Shown: positions 35,201-46,100 of the stretch, one piece after another
Numbering within the stretch: position 1 is the first letter of the stretch
How the letters are laid out: each line of letters begins with the position of its first letter
Origin: Maea johnstoni
Lineage: Eukaryota; Annelida; Polychaeta; Spionida; Magelonidae
Assembly (NCBI GenBank): GCA_963942565.1
Contig: OZ012694.1
Coordinates: 20,221,408-20,285,407, forward strand
DNA: 64,000 nucleotides
Direction: 5' to 3'
Notes under the pieces: model-generated
Told to the model about the DNA's origin: nothing
The model's database searches: none
The model's input: the letters and a program-made list of their open reading frames with translations, nothing else
Made by a program: the position numbers and the translations under genes

Positions 35201-36062
35201 CTTCGTCAGCAGATATGGTACCCCTGTCTCCATCCACAGCGATCAGGGAAGAAACTTCGAGAGTACGCTGTTCCAGGAGGTGTGCAGATTACTGGGAATA
35301 CGCAAGACAAGAACTACTGCCTATCACCCCGAGGGAAATGGAATGGTGGAGAGGTTCAACCGTACGATGGGAGCCATGATCAGAAGCCTGATAGGAGAAG
35401 AACACGACAACTGGGATAAAATCTTACCCCTCACCCTGATGGCTTACCGATCCAGTGTGCATGAGACCACTCAACAGACACCACACATGATGCTGTTTGG
35501 AAGAGAGATGACCGTCCCGTTGGCACTCACCATGTCCGAGTTGCCCACCAGCCTGGTGGAGCAGGACGAGCTGGAGCACACTTGGGACCTCCGAGAGAAA
35601 TTGGCTAAAGTTCACCGACGGGCCAGAGAAGTCACCGGTCAAGCAATGCGACGACAGAAACTGCAGCATGATCGGGGGGCAATGGGCCACCGGAGAGACG
35701 TGGGAGACTTAGTCTGGCTGATCACCAAGGTTAGAAGACAGGGTAGAGCTGCCAAGTTTGAACACAAGTGCAAGGGACCCTATACCGTGATCGACGTGAT
35801 GGCCGACGTGACGTACCGAATAGAAGACAAGAAAGGAAAGAGAACAGTGGTCAATGGAGAGAGGCTGATAACCTTTGTCAAGCCCGGGGATTGGTCTAGC
35901 ACCGATGGAGCTGAGGATGAGCCGAGAGAACACGAGATTCCGACATCGGTAGACTCCGAAAGTGGTGATGACCAACCCGACGTGAGACCAGAGAAAGAAA
36001 ATTCCCAGAGAACCTCGGGGCGGAGAGAAAGAAGAGCTCCGCAGCGCTATGGGTGTGAATAG
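32283..36062 (+). CDS. pol: Pol polyprotein of the LTR element
   Basis: 1,259 residues in a different frame from gag; Ty3/Gypsy elements commonly reach pol by translational recoding. Domains in order are aspartic protease (LLDTGATKS, near residue 15), reverse transcriptase (LDLASGYWQVGM; YLDDVIIFG near 452), RNase H (DTDASATGIGAVLS near 600), and integrase. The integrase has its HHCC zinc finger (HLGVKRT...CGVC, near 865-900), a catalytic core with Asp near 927, Asp near 985 (HSDQGRN) and Glu near 1020, and a GPY/F module (CKGPYTVID near 1165). No chromodomain is seen. All signature motifs are present. Confidence 0.95.
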   Translation: MIGKIGGKEYECLLDTGATKSIISPEVYLNHPNRNDLALRECRERLVSIDKSPVTVRGEVELEVDLCGTILVGHFMIAEIADDVVLGIGLQRAGGIMVNHHTQQVEFEGGKTVPYISQRISGLSKCCKVLADRTVVIPPRKEILTTGYICGRTKELERVRGSGLVEPSSKGKMGQRGVMVGKALVDVGKDYIPIRLLNTTSEPITIYKGTPAGVVTPVAGEPPVPVETKKEPEQKRGTEKMPDFLRPLCKEGSENLSSEGKKKLAELLTKHQSAFASGPDDLGRTHLVQHEIRTPPDLRPLRQPARRFPFWKQTEAKEIVDDLLKRDLIEPSASPWAAPVVMVKKKDNTTRLCVDYRRLNSHTIQDAYPLPRIDDSLDALGGSKWFCTLDLASGYWQVGMSKSAQEKSAFITSGGLYSWKVMPFGLSTAPGTFERLMETVLSGLQWETCLIYLDDVIIFGKTEQQTLDRLDAILSRIGQAGMKLKPSKCRLFQKRVHYLGHVVTEEGVMTDPEKIETVREWPVPTTQTEVRSFLGTASYYRRFVQNFGTIARPLHRLTEKNRPFLWTTECQVAFETLRKKLVEAPILAYPSSEEDFILDTDASATGIGAVLSQVQDGVERPIAYASRGLSKSERNYSVTKRELLAVVFYCKYFRHYLIGRKFKLRTDHAALRWLQTFKDATGMWARWQNTLAEFNKEIVHRAGRSHGNADGLSRRPNEQPERGRSSDSGDPEIKSTESESPEEVEENITCLRPEENHRVAAVTIQPLWTNAEWRELQKEDPDIAPIWTRLARGEERPRWNEISEHSLATKSYWGEWQRLKMREGVIYRKWESSDGAKVHTQVLVPRSKRKEFLQQAHGERWTAHLGVKRTVARLHEKYFWYDMRADVRSWLAQCGVCVRAKGPGGRTRKNPMTIVRSGTPFERIAIDMYGPLPETARGNSKILVITCYFTKWVEAYALPDETAETVAEALVNDFVSRYGTPVSIHSDQGRNFESTLFQEVCRLLGIRKTRTTAYHPEGNGMVERFNRTMGAMIRSLIGEEHDNWDKILPLTLMAYRSSVHETTQQTPHMMLFGREMTVPLALTMSELPTSLVEQDELEHTWDLREKLAKVHRRAREVTGQAMRRQKLQHDRGAMGHRRDVGDLVWLITKVRRQGRAAKFEHKCKGPYTVIDVMADVTYRIEDKKGKRTVVNGERLITFVKPGDWSSTDGAEDEPREHEIPTSVDSESGDDQPDVRPEKENSQRTSGRRERRAPQRYGCE

Positions 36063-36659
36063 AGAGTGAAGAAAACCAGGTGGTCTAAGGCAGAGAGAGA
36101 TCGTATGGAAGTGTGAAAGATAGAGAAAGACAAGACACTGAAGTTCGAGCTACGAAATACGCGTGTATATGCTGTGCCGGCTGGTAGCAGGGGAAATGGC
36201 AAGACTAGCCAGCAACAAGGATAACTCCTACAACCCTGGATCATGCTGACATCAACTCAAAAGCTAATGCACCGTGAGGACTGAAGAATATTCGTCTAGC
36301 TGGAGGAGGAGTCATTCCGAAGAGTGAGAAGGACGCCAAGTAAATTACCAAATCCGAAATTGTGCACACACCCCCTAGATGTCTTTTAGTTCAAGAATGG
36401 TGATTTCGACCACTTGGGGAAGTGACCAACCGCCTGAGTACCAGCAGGAAAAGACGATGTAGAGAAAATGTCCGACAGAAAGTCCTTAAGATGACACCTG
36501 GGGAGAAATGGTTGCCATGGAAACGAGAAAGTAAGGCATCCGGAAGAAAAATCCCAGACCAATCAGGAGATTGTAGCGTAAAAGAAGAGGGGGAGTAGGG
36601 TGAAGGCATCATCCAGACCACCAAGAACAGTGAAGACAAAAGAAATTTCTGAAGTGTGA

Positions 36660-36920
36660 AAACTGAAGAGAAGAAGATTCGCTCTGGCGTAGGAAATCGC
36701 TGGAGAAGAGAAGAAGAATCGCTCTGGCGTAGGAAATCGCTGGAGTAGAGAAGAAGATTCGCTCTGGCGTAGGAAGTTGCTGGAGAAGAGAAGAAGAATC
36801 GCTCTGGCGTTAGAAAGTTGCTGGAGAAGAGAAGAAGATTCGCCCTGGCGTCAAGAAGTTGCTGGAGAAGAGAAGAAGATTCGCTCTGGCGTTAGAAAGT
36901 TGCTGGAGAGAAGACATAGA
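36660..36920 (+). repeat. ~41-bp tandem repeats inside the LTR element
   Basis: About six units of 'gaagaagattcgctctggcg' followed by 'aagttgctggaga' lie between pol and the third ORF. The spacer 36063-37498 has no large conserved frame; this array is its most ordered part. Confidence 0.85.
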
Positions 36921-37498
36921 GACGCTCTGGCGTGAGAGACTGCAGGAGAATAGAGACTGTGGAGAGCGGCGAACTGTGCCTGTTGCTGCGTCGAGTGTTG
37001 GCGAGTCGAGTGAGAAGTCCCATCTGGAGACCAAGGGGTTTCCCCGCACGTGAGAGGGAGTCCCCGCATGACGTCACGGCAGTGGCTGAGTTTGACCTAG
37101 TTGGCGAAGCGAGGAATTTGCCGTGGGCGAAAGTACAGAAATAATCTCCGCGCGGCGAAATAGAAACCAACCGAGCTGATGGCAAGCAGTCAAGCAGTAA
37201 CTGAATAGAATGCGGGAACGTGGAGGCTGGAGAACGGGGAGACTTGAGATATTTCGGCGGTGATGGTGGAGGATGGCGGCGGCGAAAGAGTCCGAGAAAC
37301 AACAAGTGTCGCAGAGGTCACCTGAGAACCAATCAGATGTCTCCAAGGGGTGCCACACCCCCGAACCGCATCACCAGATTGACCCAGTTAGCGGAAAGAC
37401 GCCATTCTTCATCTCACGCCTGAGCGAACCAAACAGATCACGAATTAATCGCCGCTAATCCCATTGTCAACAAGTCATCCGATACAAAAGAAAGCAAC

Positions 37499-39517
37499 AT
37501 GAGCATGCAGCCGACACACTCGCTTCGAGAAGAGGGATACTGCGGCATCTGCAAGAGGAATTTTCGGGATATGGGCCGACACAACCTAGACTTGCACGAT
37601 GGAAGGGGAATACACGCGTGGAGGTGCCTGAGCTACAAGGGAACGGGACATGGCGGACGGTGCACCTACGTAGACTGCAACTTTACCGAAATGAAGATGC
37701 ACTACATGAAACATCATGCCGAAGAACTCGAGTGCATACAAGTCAAGTGGAAGAAGGGGTATTATGCAGTCGAAGACGGACACATCGTGCCTGGGGCTCC
37801 ATTCTACCCATCGGAGCACCCGTTTAGCGCCGTCGACGACCCGGATTTCCCTGCCCGACGTCTTGAGATCGACGAGGAGAGATACCAGCAAACAGAGAGG
37901 GGAGCGACGCCGTTCGATCCGATGGTGCGGCCTACTTCGGCGAGTGCGATGTATCGCATGGAGGCAAGAAGATGGGAAGGCGAGACTCCACCACCAAGGA
38001 AGCGAACGAGGACACCTTCACCACCTCGCACCCGCAGAAACTCCCGAGAAGAAAGCCGGCGAGATACCGACAGGCGCAGCTATGGGGGAGGCGATAACTG
38101 GCACCAAGGTAGCGAGCCCGGAGCAGCGGGAGGCTACCCTCGAGACGACCATCCCCGTGGAGTGCAACCGGCTCACGTGCGGTATGAAGCTAATACAGAC
38201 AGGGCGAAGAGGGCCGAGGCAGAGCGGGACGAGCTGGCACAGCGAATCCAGAGCGTCGAAGCAGAACTTTTACAGTCCATGCAAGATGTGGAGGACCTCT
38301 GGAGGGAAAAGTACAGTGCCCTCGAAGAAAGCCACAAGGTATCGCTGAAGACGAAAGCCGAGATGGAGCAGAAAATCGACCTGATGACGCTACACGAGAC
38401 CGAGTTAGAGCGGCAGTACAGAGAGCTGAGCGACAGGTGTCGAGCCCAGAAAGACTCGCTCCTGCTAGCCCACCAGTCCGAGCAGAGGGCCGTGGCGGGT
38501 CGACGAGACGATGGGCGAACCATCCAGCAGCTACGCCGGAAAGTGACCAGCATCCGACATGAAATGGCAGAGTGGGCTGGCGCAGAGACAGCGAAGGCAA
38601 CAGAGACCTACAAGAGAAAGAAAGAGACCACCGAAAAGATGCTGGCCGAAACCCTGCTCAGCATGGAAGAAGCCGAAGAAGTCAAGAGGCAGCTTGACGT
38701 TCGCTTGAGGGCAGCAGAGCAGGATGCTGCGAACTACAGAGAGTGTTGCGAGACGGCGCTGGAAGATCTCCGGTTAGAGAAACACACCAACAAAGAGGCC
38801 ACGAAGGTAGCCATGCAGGCTGCCCATTGCCAAGACCAAGAGAGGCTGACTCTACAGAAGCAGGTGACGGAGATCCGACTAGAGGCCAAAGAAGCGCAAG
38901 AACTGGTGCAGAGTTGCCGATTAGAGATCGACCATATGCAGCACCAGATAGAACGTCGAGATCGGCAGCTGACGGCGGCGGAGAATGAAATCCGACTTGT
39001 CCAGGAGCAGTCAGCCGGAAAGCAGGAAGAAATAGACGCCCTGACGACAAGCCTGGAAGACCTAAAACTACAGTGGAACGAACTGAGCGGAGGCCGAACT
39101 TCGAGACCGCGAACGATGGTGGGGAGTGAAGAGACCATGGCCCGATTCCCACCAGTAGAAGACCGAGAAACAGACCAAGTTGAAGTGAGGCGAACCCTGG
39201 CGGTAGCCTACGACATCAGAGCAGTCCAGCGAGGACAAGTTGTCGAGCAGTCTCGTCGTCTCACCTTCGATGCCAACGTGTTGAGCCCCATCGTGAGAAC
39301 CAGCCCTGATGAACTGATGACATACATGGAGAAGTTCACCAGGGCGCGCATCGATGAAATCCGAATGGACCTCGAGAGGAAGGCCTTTGATCGGGGGGTG
39401 TTGGAGGGGATGCGACGACAGCAGATGGCAGACCGGGATGCGGCTGACGGGATCATCCTTATCTCCGATTCGGACCCCTTCTCCGACTCGGAACCCCTGC
39501 CCGACTCGGATGCTTAA
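37499..39517 (+). CDS. Third ORF of the LTR element, zinc-finger plus coiled coil
   Basis: 672 residues in sense orientation, between pol and the 3' LTR, where env would sit in a retrovirus. There is no signal peptide or membrane segment, so it is not an envelope. Two Cys/His clusters lie at the N-terminus: C15-C18-H28-H33 (CGICKRNF...) and C55-C60-H68-H72. A proline/arginine-rich linker follows, then a long Glu/Arg/Gln-rich coiled coil from about residue 235 to 535, and an acidic Ser-Asp tail (SDSDPFSDSEPLPDSDA). Function unknown; a structural or nucleic-acid-binding accessory role is plausible. The frame looks intact. Confidence 0.8.
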   Translation: MSMQPTHSLREEGYCGICKRNFRDMGRHNLDLHDGRGIHAWRCLSYKGTGHGGRCTYVDCNFTEMKMHYMKHHAEELECIQVKWKKGYYAVEDGHIVPGAPFYPSEHPFSAVDDPDFPARRLEIDEERYQQTERGATPFDPMVRPTSASAMYRMEARRWEGETPPPRKRTRTPSPPRTRRNSREESRRDTDRRSYGGGDNWHQGSEPGAAGGYPRDDHPRGVQPAHVRYEANTDRAKRAEAERDELAQRIQSVEAELLQSMQDVEDLWREKYSALEESHKVSLKTKAEMEQKIDLMTLHETELERQYRELSDRCRAQKDSLLLAHQSEQRAVAGRRDDGRTIQQLRRKVTSIRHEMAEWAGAETAKATETYKRKKETTEKMLAETLLSMEEAEEVKRQLDVRLRAAEQDAANYRECCETALEDLRLEKHTNKEATKVAMQAAHCQDQERLTLQKQVTEIRLEAKEAQELVQSCRLEIDHMQHQIERRDRQLTAAENEIRLVQEQSAGKQEEIDALTTSLEDLKLQWNELSGGRTSRPRTMVGSEETMARFPPVEDRETDQVEVRRTLAVAYDIRAVQRGQVVEQSRRLTFDANVLSPIVRTSPDELMTYMEKFTRARIDEIRMDLERKAFDRGVLEGMRRQQMADRDAADGIILISDSDPFSDSEPLPDSDA

Positions 39518-40635
39518 GTGAAGAAACTTGGGGCAAGAAAGAACAGACAACCTCGATCTCACGCATTAAGCGAACCAATTTATCTTACGCCTGAGCGAAC
39601 CATTATTTATTTATTTATTATTTTTATTGTGATCATCATGAGACGTCTACTTTTATTTCCTGGCGCTGGAGTACCCAGCAGCAGCGGTCGAACCTTCGAC
39701 CTGCCTGCCCTTCCTGATACAACCTATTTCCGTCCATCCTCCGTGGCGCTGGATTACCCAGTCACGAGGACTTGTGTCTCTTCCATGGATAATTACCCGA
39801 AGTGCCAACTTACTACGTCCATCGTCTGTGGCGACGGATTAACAAGTCACGACGATTTTTGTGCCTAATTATTGGATTATTATTGACTACTCTACGAACT
39901 ACCGGACCTGTGTACCATCCATGACGTCCCAGGAAGAAATCGGCGACCAAGGAGAAGTTTTAACGAAGTGACACTTGAGAGATTTTGGACTATGCTGGTG
40001 TGTCGGAGTCGTTCACATTTTTAGTGAACTTAAAATAAGCGAACAATTTTGAGACCTTAGCGACACAACAGCTGGTAGCCGTAACGTGAGTAAACCACTG
40101 TATTGCATGATTTTGATTGTTTTTATCTTGCCATGTTTTTATCAATGTTTCTATTGTTCTTAGAGGTAACTCAGAGTGCTATTTTTTCTAGTCAAAGATT
40201 TTCTATAAGTCGAGTATTTTAAGAATGAACGTTTAACGTTTAGGTAATAGAGATGCGTTTATTTTTAATTAGTAGTTATAGTAGTTCTTTTTAAGTATTC
40301 CGCTTCAGTGCAGAGTTCGTGTTTATGTAGATTTTCGAGAGTTAAGAGTATTTCGCTGAGCGATATTAAAAGTAAACAAAGTGAGCGATAATTGGGAGAG
40401 TTGGACCGGAAGTTCAGGACTTGTCCACTCTCGGGAATTGTGTACATTAGAAGTTAGTATTCCTATACTGTGTTTAGTGACCTGTGTGTCACTGGGTTAG
40501 TCTGTTCATAACAGACGAGTTTAGAACTTGTTCGAGAGAATTGTTTGTTTAACGTTCGAGTTACGTTTAGAGTTCCCTTTTTGGAAATTTTTGAAATTTA
40601 AGAATCGAGGACGATTCAGAGCAAGTCGGGGGCTG

Positions 40636-41610
<975 letters not shown>

Positions 41611-42384
41611 TTGTTGGAAAATAACTTTCATACCGGGATGAGAATTGCATTTATAAAGATAATTCACAAAAATTCAAAAAGGCCAAATATTACTAAAATA
41701 CTTGAAAAAAAGACAAATGAAACATGGATCGTAGCTAAAGAATATACCCTTTTGGAGAATGTATGATGATGATGTATGATTGAAGTAGATAGGAATGATT
41801 TGGCAGCAGTGCTTATGTGTCCCGGACAAGTGAACATCCGAGGTAAGCAACTCTTTGTATTAATTTTACGGAACGTATAACGGTATAAGCTTCCACGTGT
41901 TTCCAATGTTTATAAACGACAACCCCTATTTATTTTTTATCTATTTGAGATGAATAATATATAATTATTATGCCAACTCAAAACTGAAAATATCACGATT
42001 TAGTTATAAAATTGCTCACCAGGTGGCCCAGCAGACACATGACTGACCATATATCACCAGCAACAGGACAATACATAGACATTAAGCAAAAGGTAGACAC
42101 CAGGATAGAGAAAACTTTATATCACGAAATCATAGGCTAGGAGCTCGGCTAATGATGATAGAGATCACTATATGAAACTGGAAAAAGTTTAACTTCATTC
42201 ACTAAAAAATATTTAGGCGCCATTTCATCATGAACGTGTCAGCCGAGAGATATTTGGAATAAAATAACATTATCAGTAAATGTACATGTATATGTTTCAC
42301 CCATCGAACCAAGTTCAACATTCATCAGACATCTGAATTTCATTTTGATAGATAACAAGAACATGAATCAAATATGCGGGCCAT

Positions 42385-42784
42385 TATGGGGCGCCGTTGT
42401 GGACAAAAGTCAAAAAAACATTGAAATACACATTTAAACATTGAGATTTTTTATTGTGTGAAAACATAAATAAAACATTGAAATAACCCAAATTAGCACT
42501 GAGATTGAAATGTACAGTGCTCATTCAGAATTGTCAATGTTTCTGATCGTTTTCAATGTAAAAATGTGGATGTAAAAAAAACATTGCCTTGGATGTTCGT
42601 TTCAATCGAGTCCAAGGCACTTTTAAATGTACTTTTTTCACTGTTTATTCACATTTTTCGAACATTTCAATTGATAATCAATATTTATATTTACTTTCGA
42701 TTTAAAAAAGGGGCTTTTCAATGTGAAAATTGTAATTTCATTTTTAATGTTTTTTTGGACTTTTGTCCACAACGGCGCCCCATA
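42385..42784. mobile_element. TA-flanked MITE with GC-rich ends
   Basis: 400 bp with inverted ends TATGGGGCGCCGTTGTGGAC and GTCCACAACGGCGCCCCATA, an AT-rich interior and TA at both borders, consistent with a mariner-type non-autonomous element. It lies about 400 bp upstream of NHP2. Confidence 0.8.
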
Positions 42785-42879
42785 GGCAATTCTTTCTTTG
42801 ATCACATTCATTACTTAGTCAAAATATTTGACTATTGATTAATTACTTTTAAATTTCATTTTCATTTTTCTTTCTTTTT

Positions 42880-43180
42880 TTCGTAAATAATTCATTCAAA
42901 TAAAATTTTCTTGGATAATAATCACTGGCCCTCGCAATGACTCGCATGCATTTATAGACCATTTATTGGTTCTACATGAAGCGCTGAAACGCGTCCTCGT
43001 CGTCTGATTTGATTGGCTGTTTGGAATGGGTCGTAGCGATCGATTCACAACTCCGGCTAACCGCTTCGGGATCATAAGCCATACCAACGTATACCTTTGC
43101 GGTTCATACGCAGCATCTGCCTATGTGTGAACCGCCGTCTCCAAAGCCAGCAACACGAGTTCTAACTTCAACACACAACC
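42880..43180 (+). promoter_or_regulatory. NHP2 upstream region
   Basis: About 300 bp before the NHP2 start codon become richer in CpG than the AT-rich DNA further upstream (for example 'gcgctgaaacgcgtcctcgtcg' at about 42980-43005). A CpG-containing promoter suits a housekeeping RNP gene. No TATA box was recognised. Confidence 0.4.
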
Positions 43181-46100
43181 ATGGGCAAGGAAAAGAAAGA
43201 GAAGAGAAAATCCGAGGGCGGTGAAGAGGTTGACGATAAAAGTAGATATGATGAACAACTGCACAATCTGAGTGCGATCGCAAATCCACTAGCCAGCAGA
43301 AAACTCTCTAAGAAACTTTACAAAGCCATAAAGAAAGGTGGGTGAGAAACGGATTCCTTAATATCGCTCACACGTGTTCGTCGGAGAGCGTTCATACTGT
43401 GAAATTCGAATATAAATGTGTGTATATTTAAAATGTTCGATTCCCCGACGCAGGACACAGAATAATATGACGCTGGCATGGCCAGGAAGCGAGCGAAGCT
43501 TTGGATGATCATTTTTTTTTTACTTCTGACCAAAATACAGCATTGATTGACCGTAAATTAATGGCATACAAAACATTACGATTTTAAACTGTCTTAAAGT
43601 TTATATTTCGCAGCTGATTTTGACGAGAATGCAATGGCCAGTAGAATGAATTCTGGCGGTTCTATCGATCTAAACCGCATTAAAATTGACCCACGGACAG
43701 GCGAGAAATTCAGTTTTAACTTGGATATAGTAGCGGCCACGGCGTGGTATGGCCAGGAAGCGAGACGAGAATTGAGCCACGGACGGGCGAGAAATTCAGT
43801 TTTAACGTGGATATACATGTAGTAGCGGCCACTTTCATTCATATTTCGCAACTGATTTTGACGAGAATTCAATGGCCAGTACAATGAATTCTGGCGGTTC
43901 TATCGATCTAAACCGCAATGGTCAGTAGAATGAATTCAGGCGGTTCTAAACAGCATTAGAATTGAATTGCATTCATATTTCGCAACTGATTTTGACGAGT
44001 ATTCAATGGCCAGTACAATGAATTCTGGCGGTTCTATCGATCTAAACCGCAATGGTCAGTAGAATGAATTCAGGCGGTTCTAAAACTGCATTAGAATTGA
44101 GCCACGGACGGGCAAGAAATTAAGTTTTAACGTGGATATACATGTAGAAGCGGCCACTTTCATTCACGCACGTGCATTCATGCATTTCATCCAATGGGAT
44201 GAAATGTAAGTGTTTGGTATTGTTGTACTGCACATTACGTCATTGTCGACCAATGAAATCGGTCATTACTTAACCTACTAAAGATTCCTCCAGAACGGAA
44301 GTCGTCCACATGTTGCCTCATACGTTGGACGATATTGTTGTCCCGCACGTGGGACGGTGACAACTTTCTGGGTCCGTGTATGTATTTCTTATAGTGATAG
44401 TGACGTCATATACACACGCTCAATTGACAGATTGCGAGGCTTGGCGAAAGGCCTACGGCCTTTCGAGCTTCGCTTTATTACTAGGAGGACGCAAAGATAT
44501 CCTGCACTTTCTCGGTGAAGGGGGGGGGGGGGGGGTTGTTGACATTCCCCACGTGCATGATTATATGGGTCATTAATGGCATTATGTTCTAGTTAAGTTT
44601 AAAAAGAACCTGTTGTACATTGATAATTAAAACCTAAATTGCTATACATGTATCTCAACCAAAAATGTCGATCCAATGCTTATGTAACCAACAGGTCTCG
44701 CTTGATAGGGTGGTTACAACTAATAGCCCAGAATCCTGGATGTTGGCCAGCATCGCTCAAGAGTTGCGTTCTGCACATTTTGGTGTGCAACTTTCTCTAA
44801 TGTAAACAGTGTGTGTGCTCTCATTGGTCTTTGTCTCCTTGTGACGTCACACTGAGATTAGATTCGTTGAGCCTTTGTGTAGCCAGGATTCTGAATTATA
44901 AGGAGATGAAAAAATTCAATTATAAGTTTGACTTTAAGATTTTTAGAAATTCCACACAAAATATTTTGGGTGTCCTAATGGGTTCTTTTTAATGGTTTGG
45001 GTGTCTAAAAAGGCACCCAGACGCCCTGCTGGCTAAGGCTGTGTCCTGCAGCATTTGGCCTGTGCGAAAAATCCATGTGTCTTTTCGTCTAAGATCTCAA
45101 ACAAGGCATCAACTTGATCAAGACATTCTCTGAAATCTTTCTAATCTTAGAAAAAGATAGGTGCAGAGAATGTGGTTGTGGACCTTGACTTAAGTTGGGA
45201 CGACTGTAATGGGGATATGAGGCGATGCCTAATCTCCCACCAATAACTGTATCTCTGTAAAAGAGGACTTTTATTAGATATGACAAAACCACTAGATTGA
45301 CCATATGGTGCCATTGATAGGCCATTGTTGGTAGTACATGAGTTACTCAACACTTGTTGGTCAGCTCACTAAAGAAAGTTGGGATGTATCCAGGATGACC
45401 CGGGCCGGGGAATGACTGATGGTGACGCCACCAATTTAGTTCTAAACATAGGCACAAGATAGACTTTCTTTCATAAGTCAAACATAGAAAATTCTAATGA
45501 AAATATTAAACTTCTAGTTACAATTTATTAGCTCTCACCTATGACCAACTGTCAGACTGGTTTTACTGGTGTCATATAACTAGCTACATATAACTTTGTG
45601 TTTGGTTCAATTAACTTCTTAGGCCTAAAAAAAAATGTTTGGTTCCTATTACCCTACCCTACCTAGTTTTTGTCCCCTACCCTTAAGTTTTTTTGCCAAT
45701 CCTACTGAAAAATGAATTGTTCCTACCACAAAATTGCCTCGCCGTCCTAAATACCAATTCTCCAACCATAAAATTATAAATTTCTGGATGAACAGAAGCA
45801 GGGGCCTACAATTAATGCATATAAAGACAATTACAACAAGGCAAACCTTTATCAAAGCCATCCAACTCCAGGGAATCGTGCAAGTTAAAGAATAAAAATA
45901 AATAAAAAATCCCTACCTACCCTACCTATATTTTTTTAGGACGTAATAGGAACCAAACACTTTTTTTTGGCCTTACTCATAATTCATTAGGGGGTTGCTA
46001 CTTGCTAGCATTCAAAACCTTCAATCATTAACTTTCCTTCAAATACTTTTCATATCTTATTAACTTTTTACCAAATTAGATCAATGTCAGATAATGGAAT

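Noticed and set aside
30960-39562. Many antisense ORFs of 60-210 aa across the LTR element
   Set aside because: Shadows of the gag, pol and third-ORF frames.
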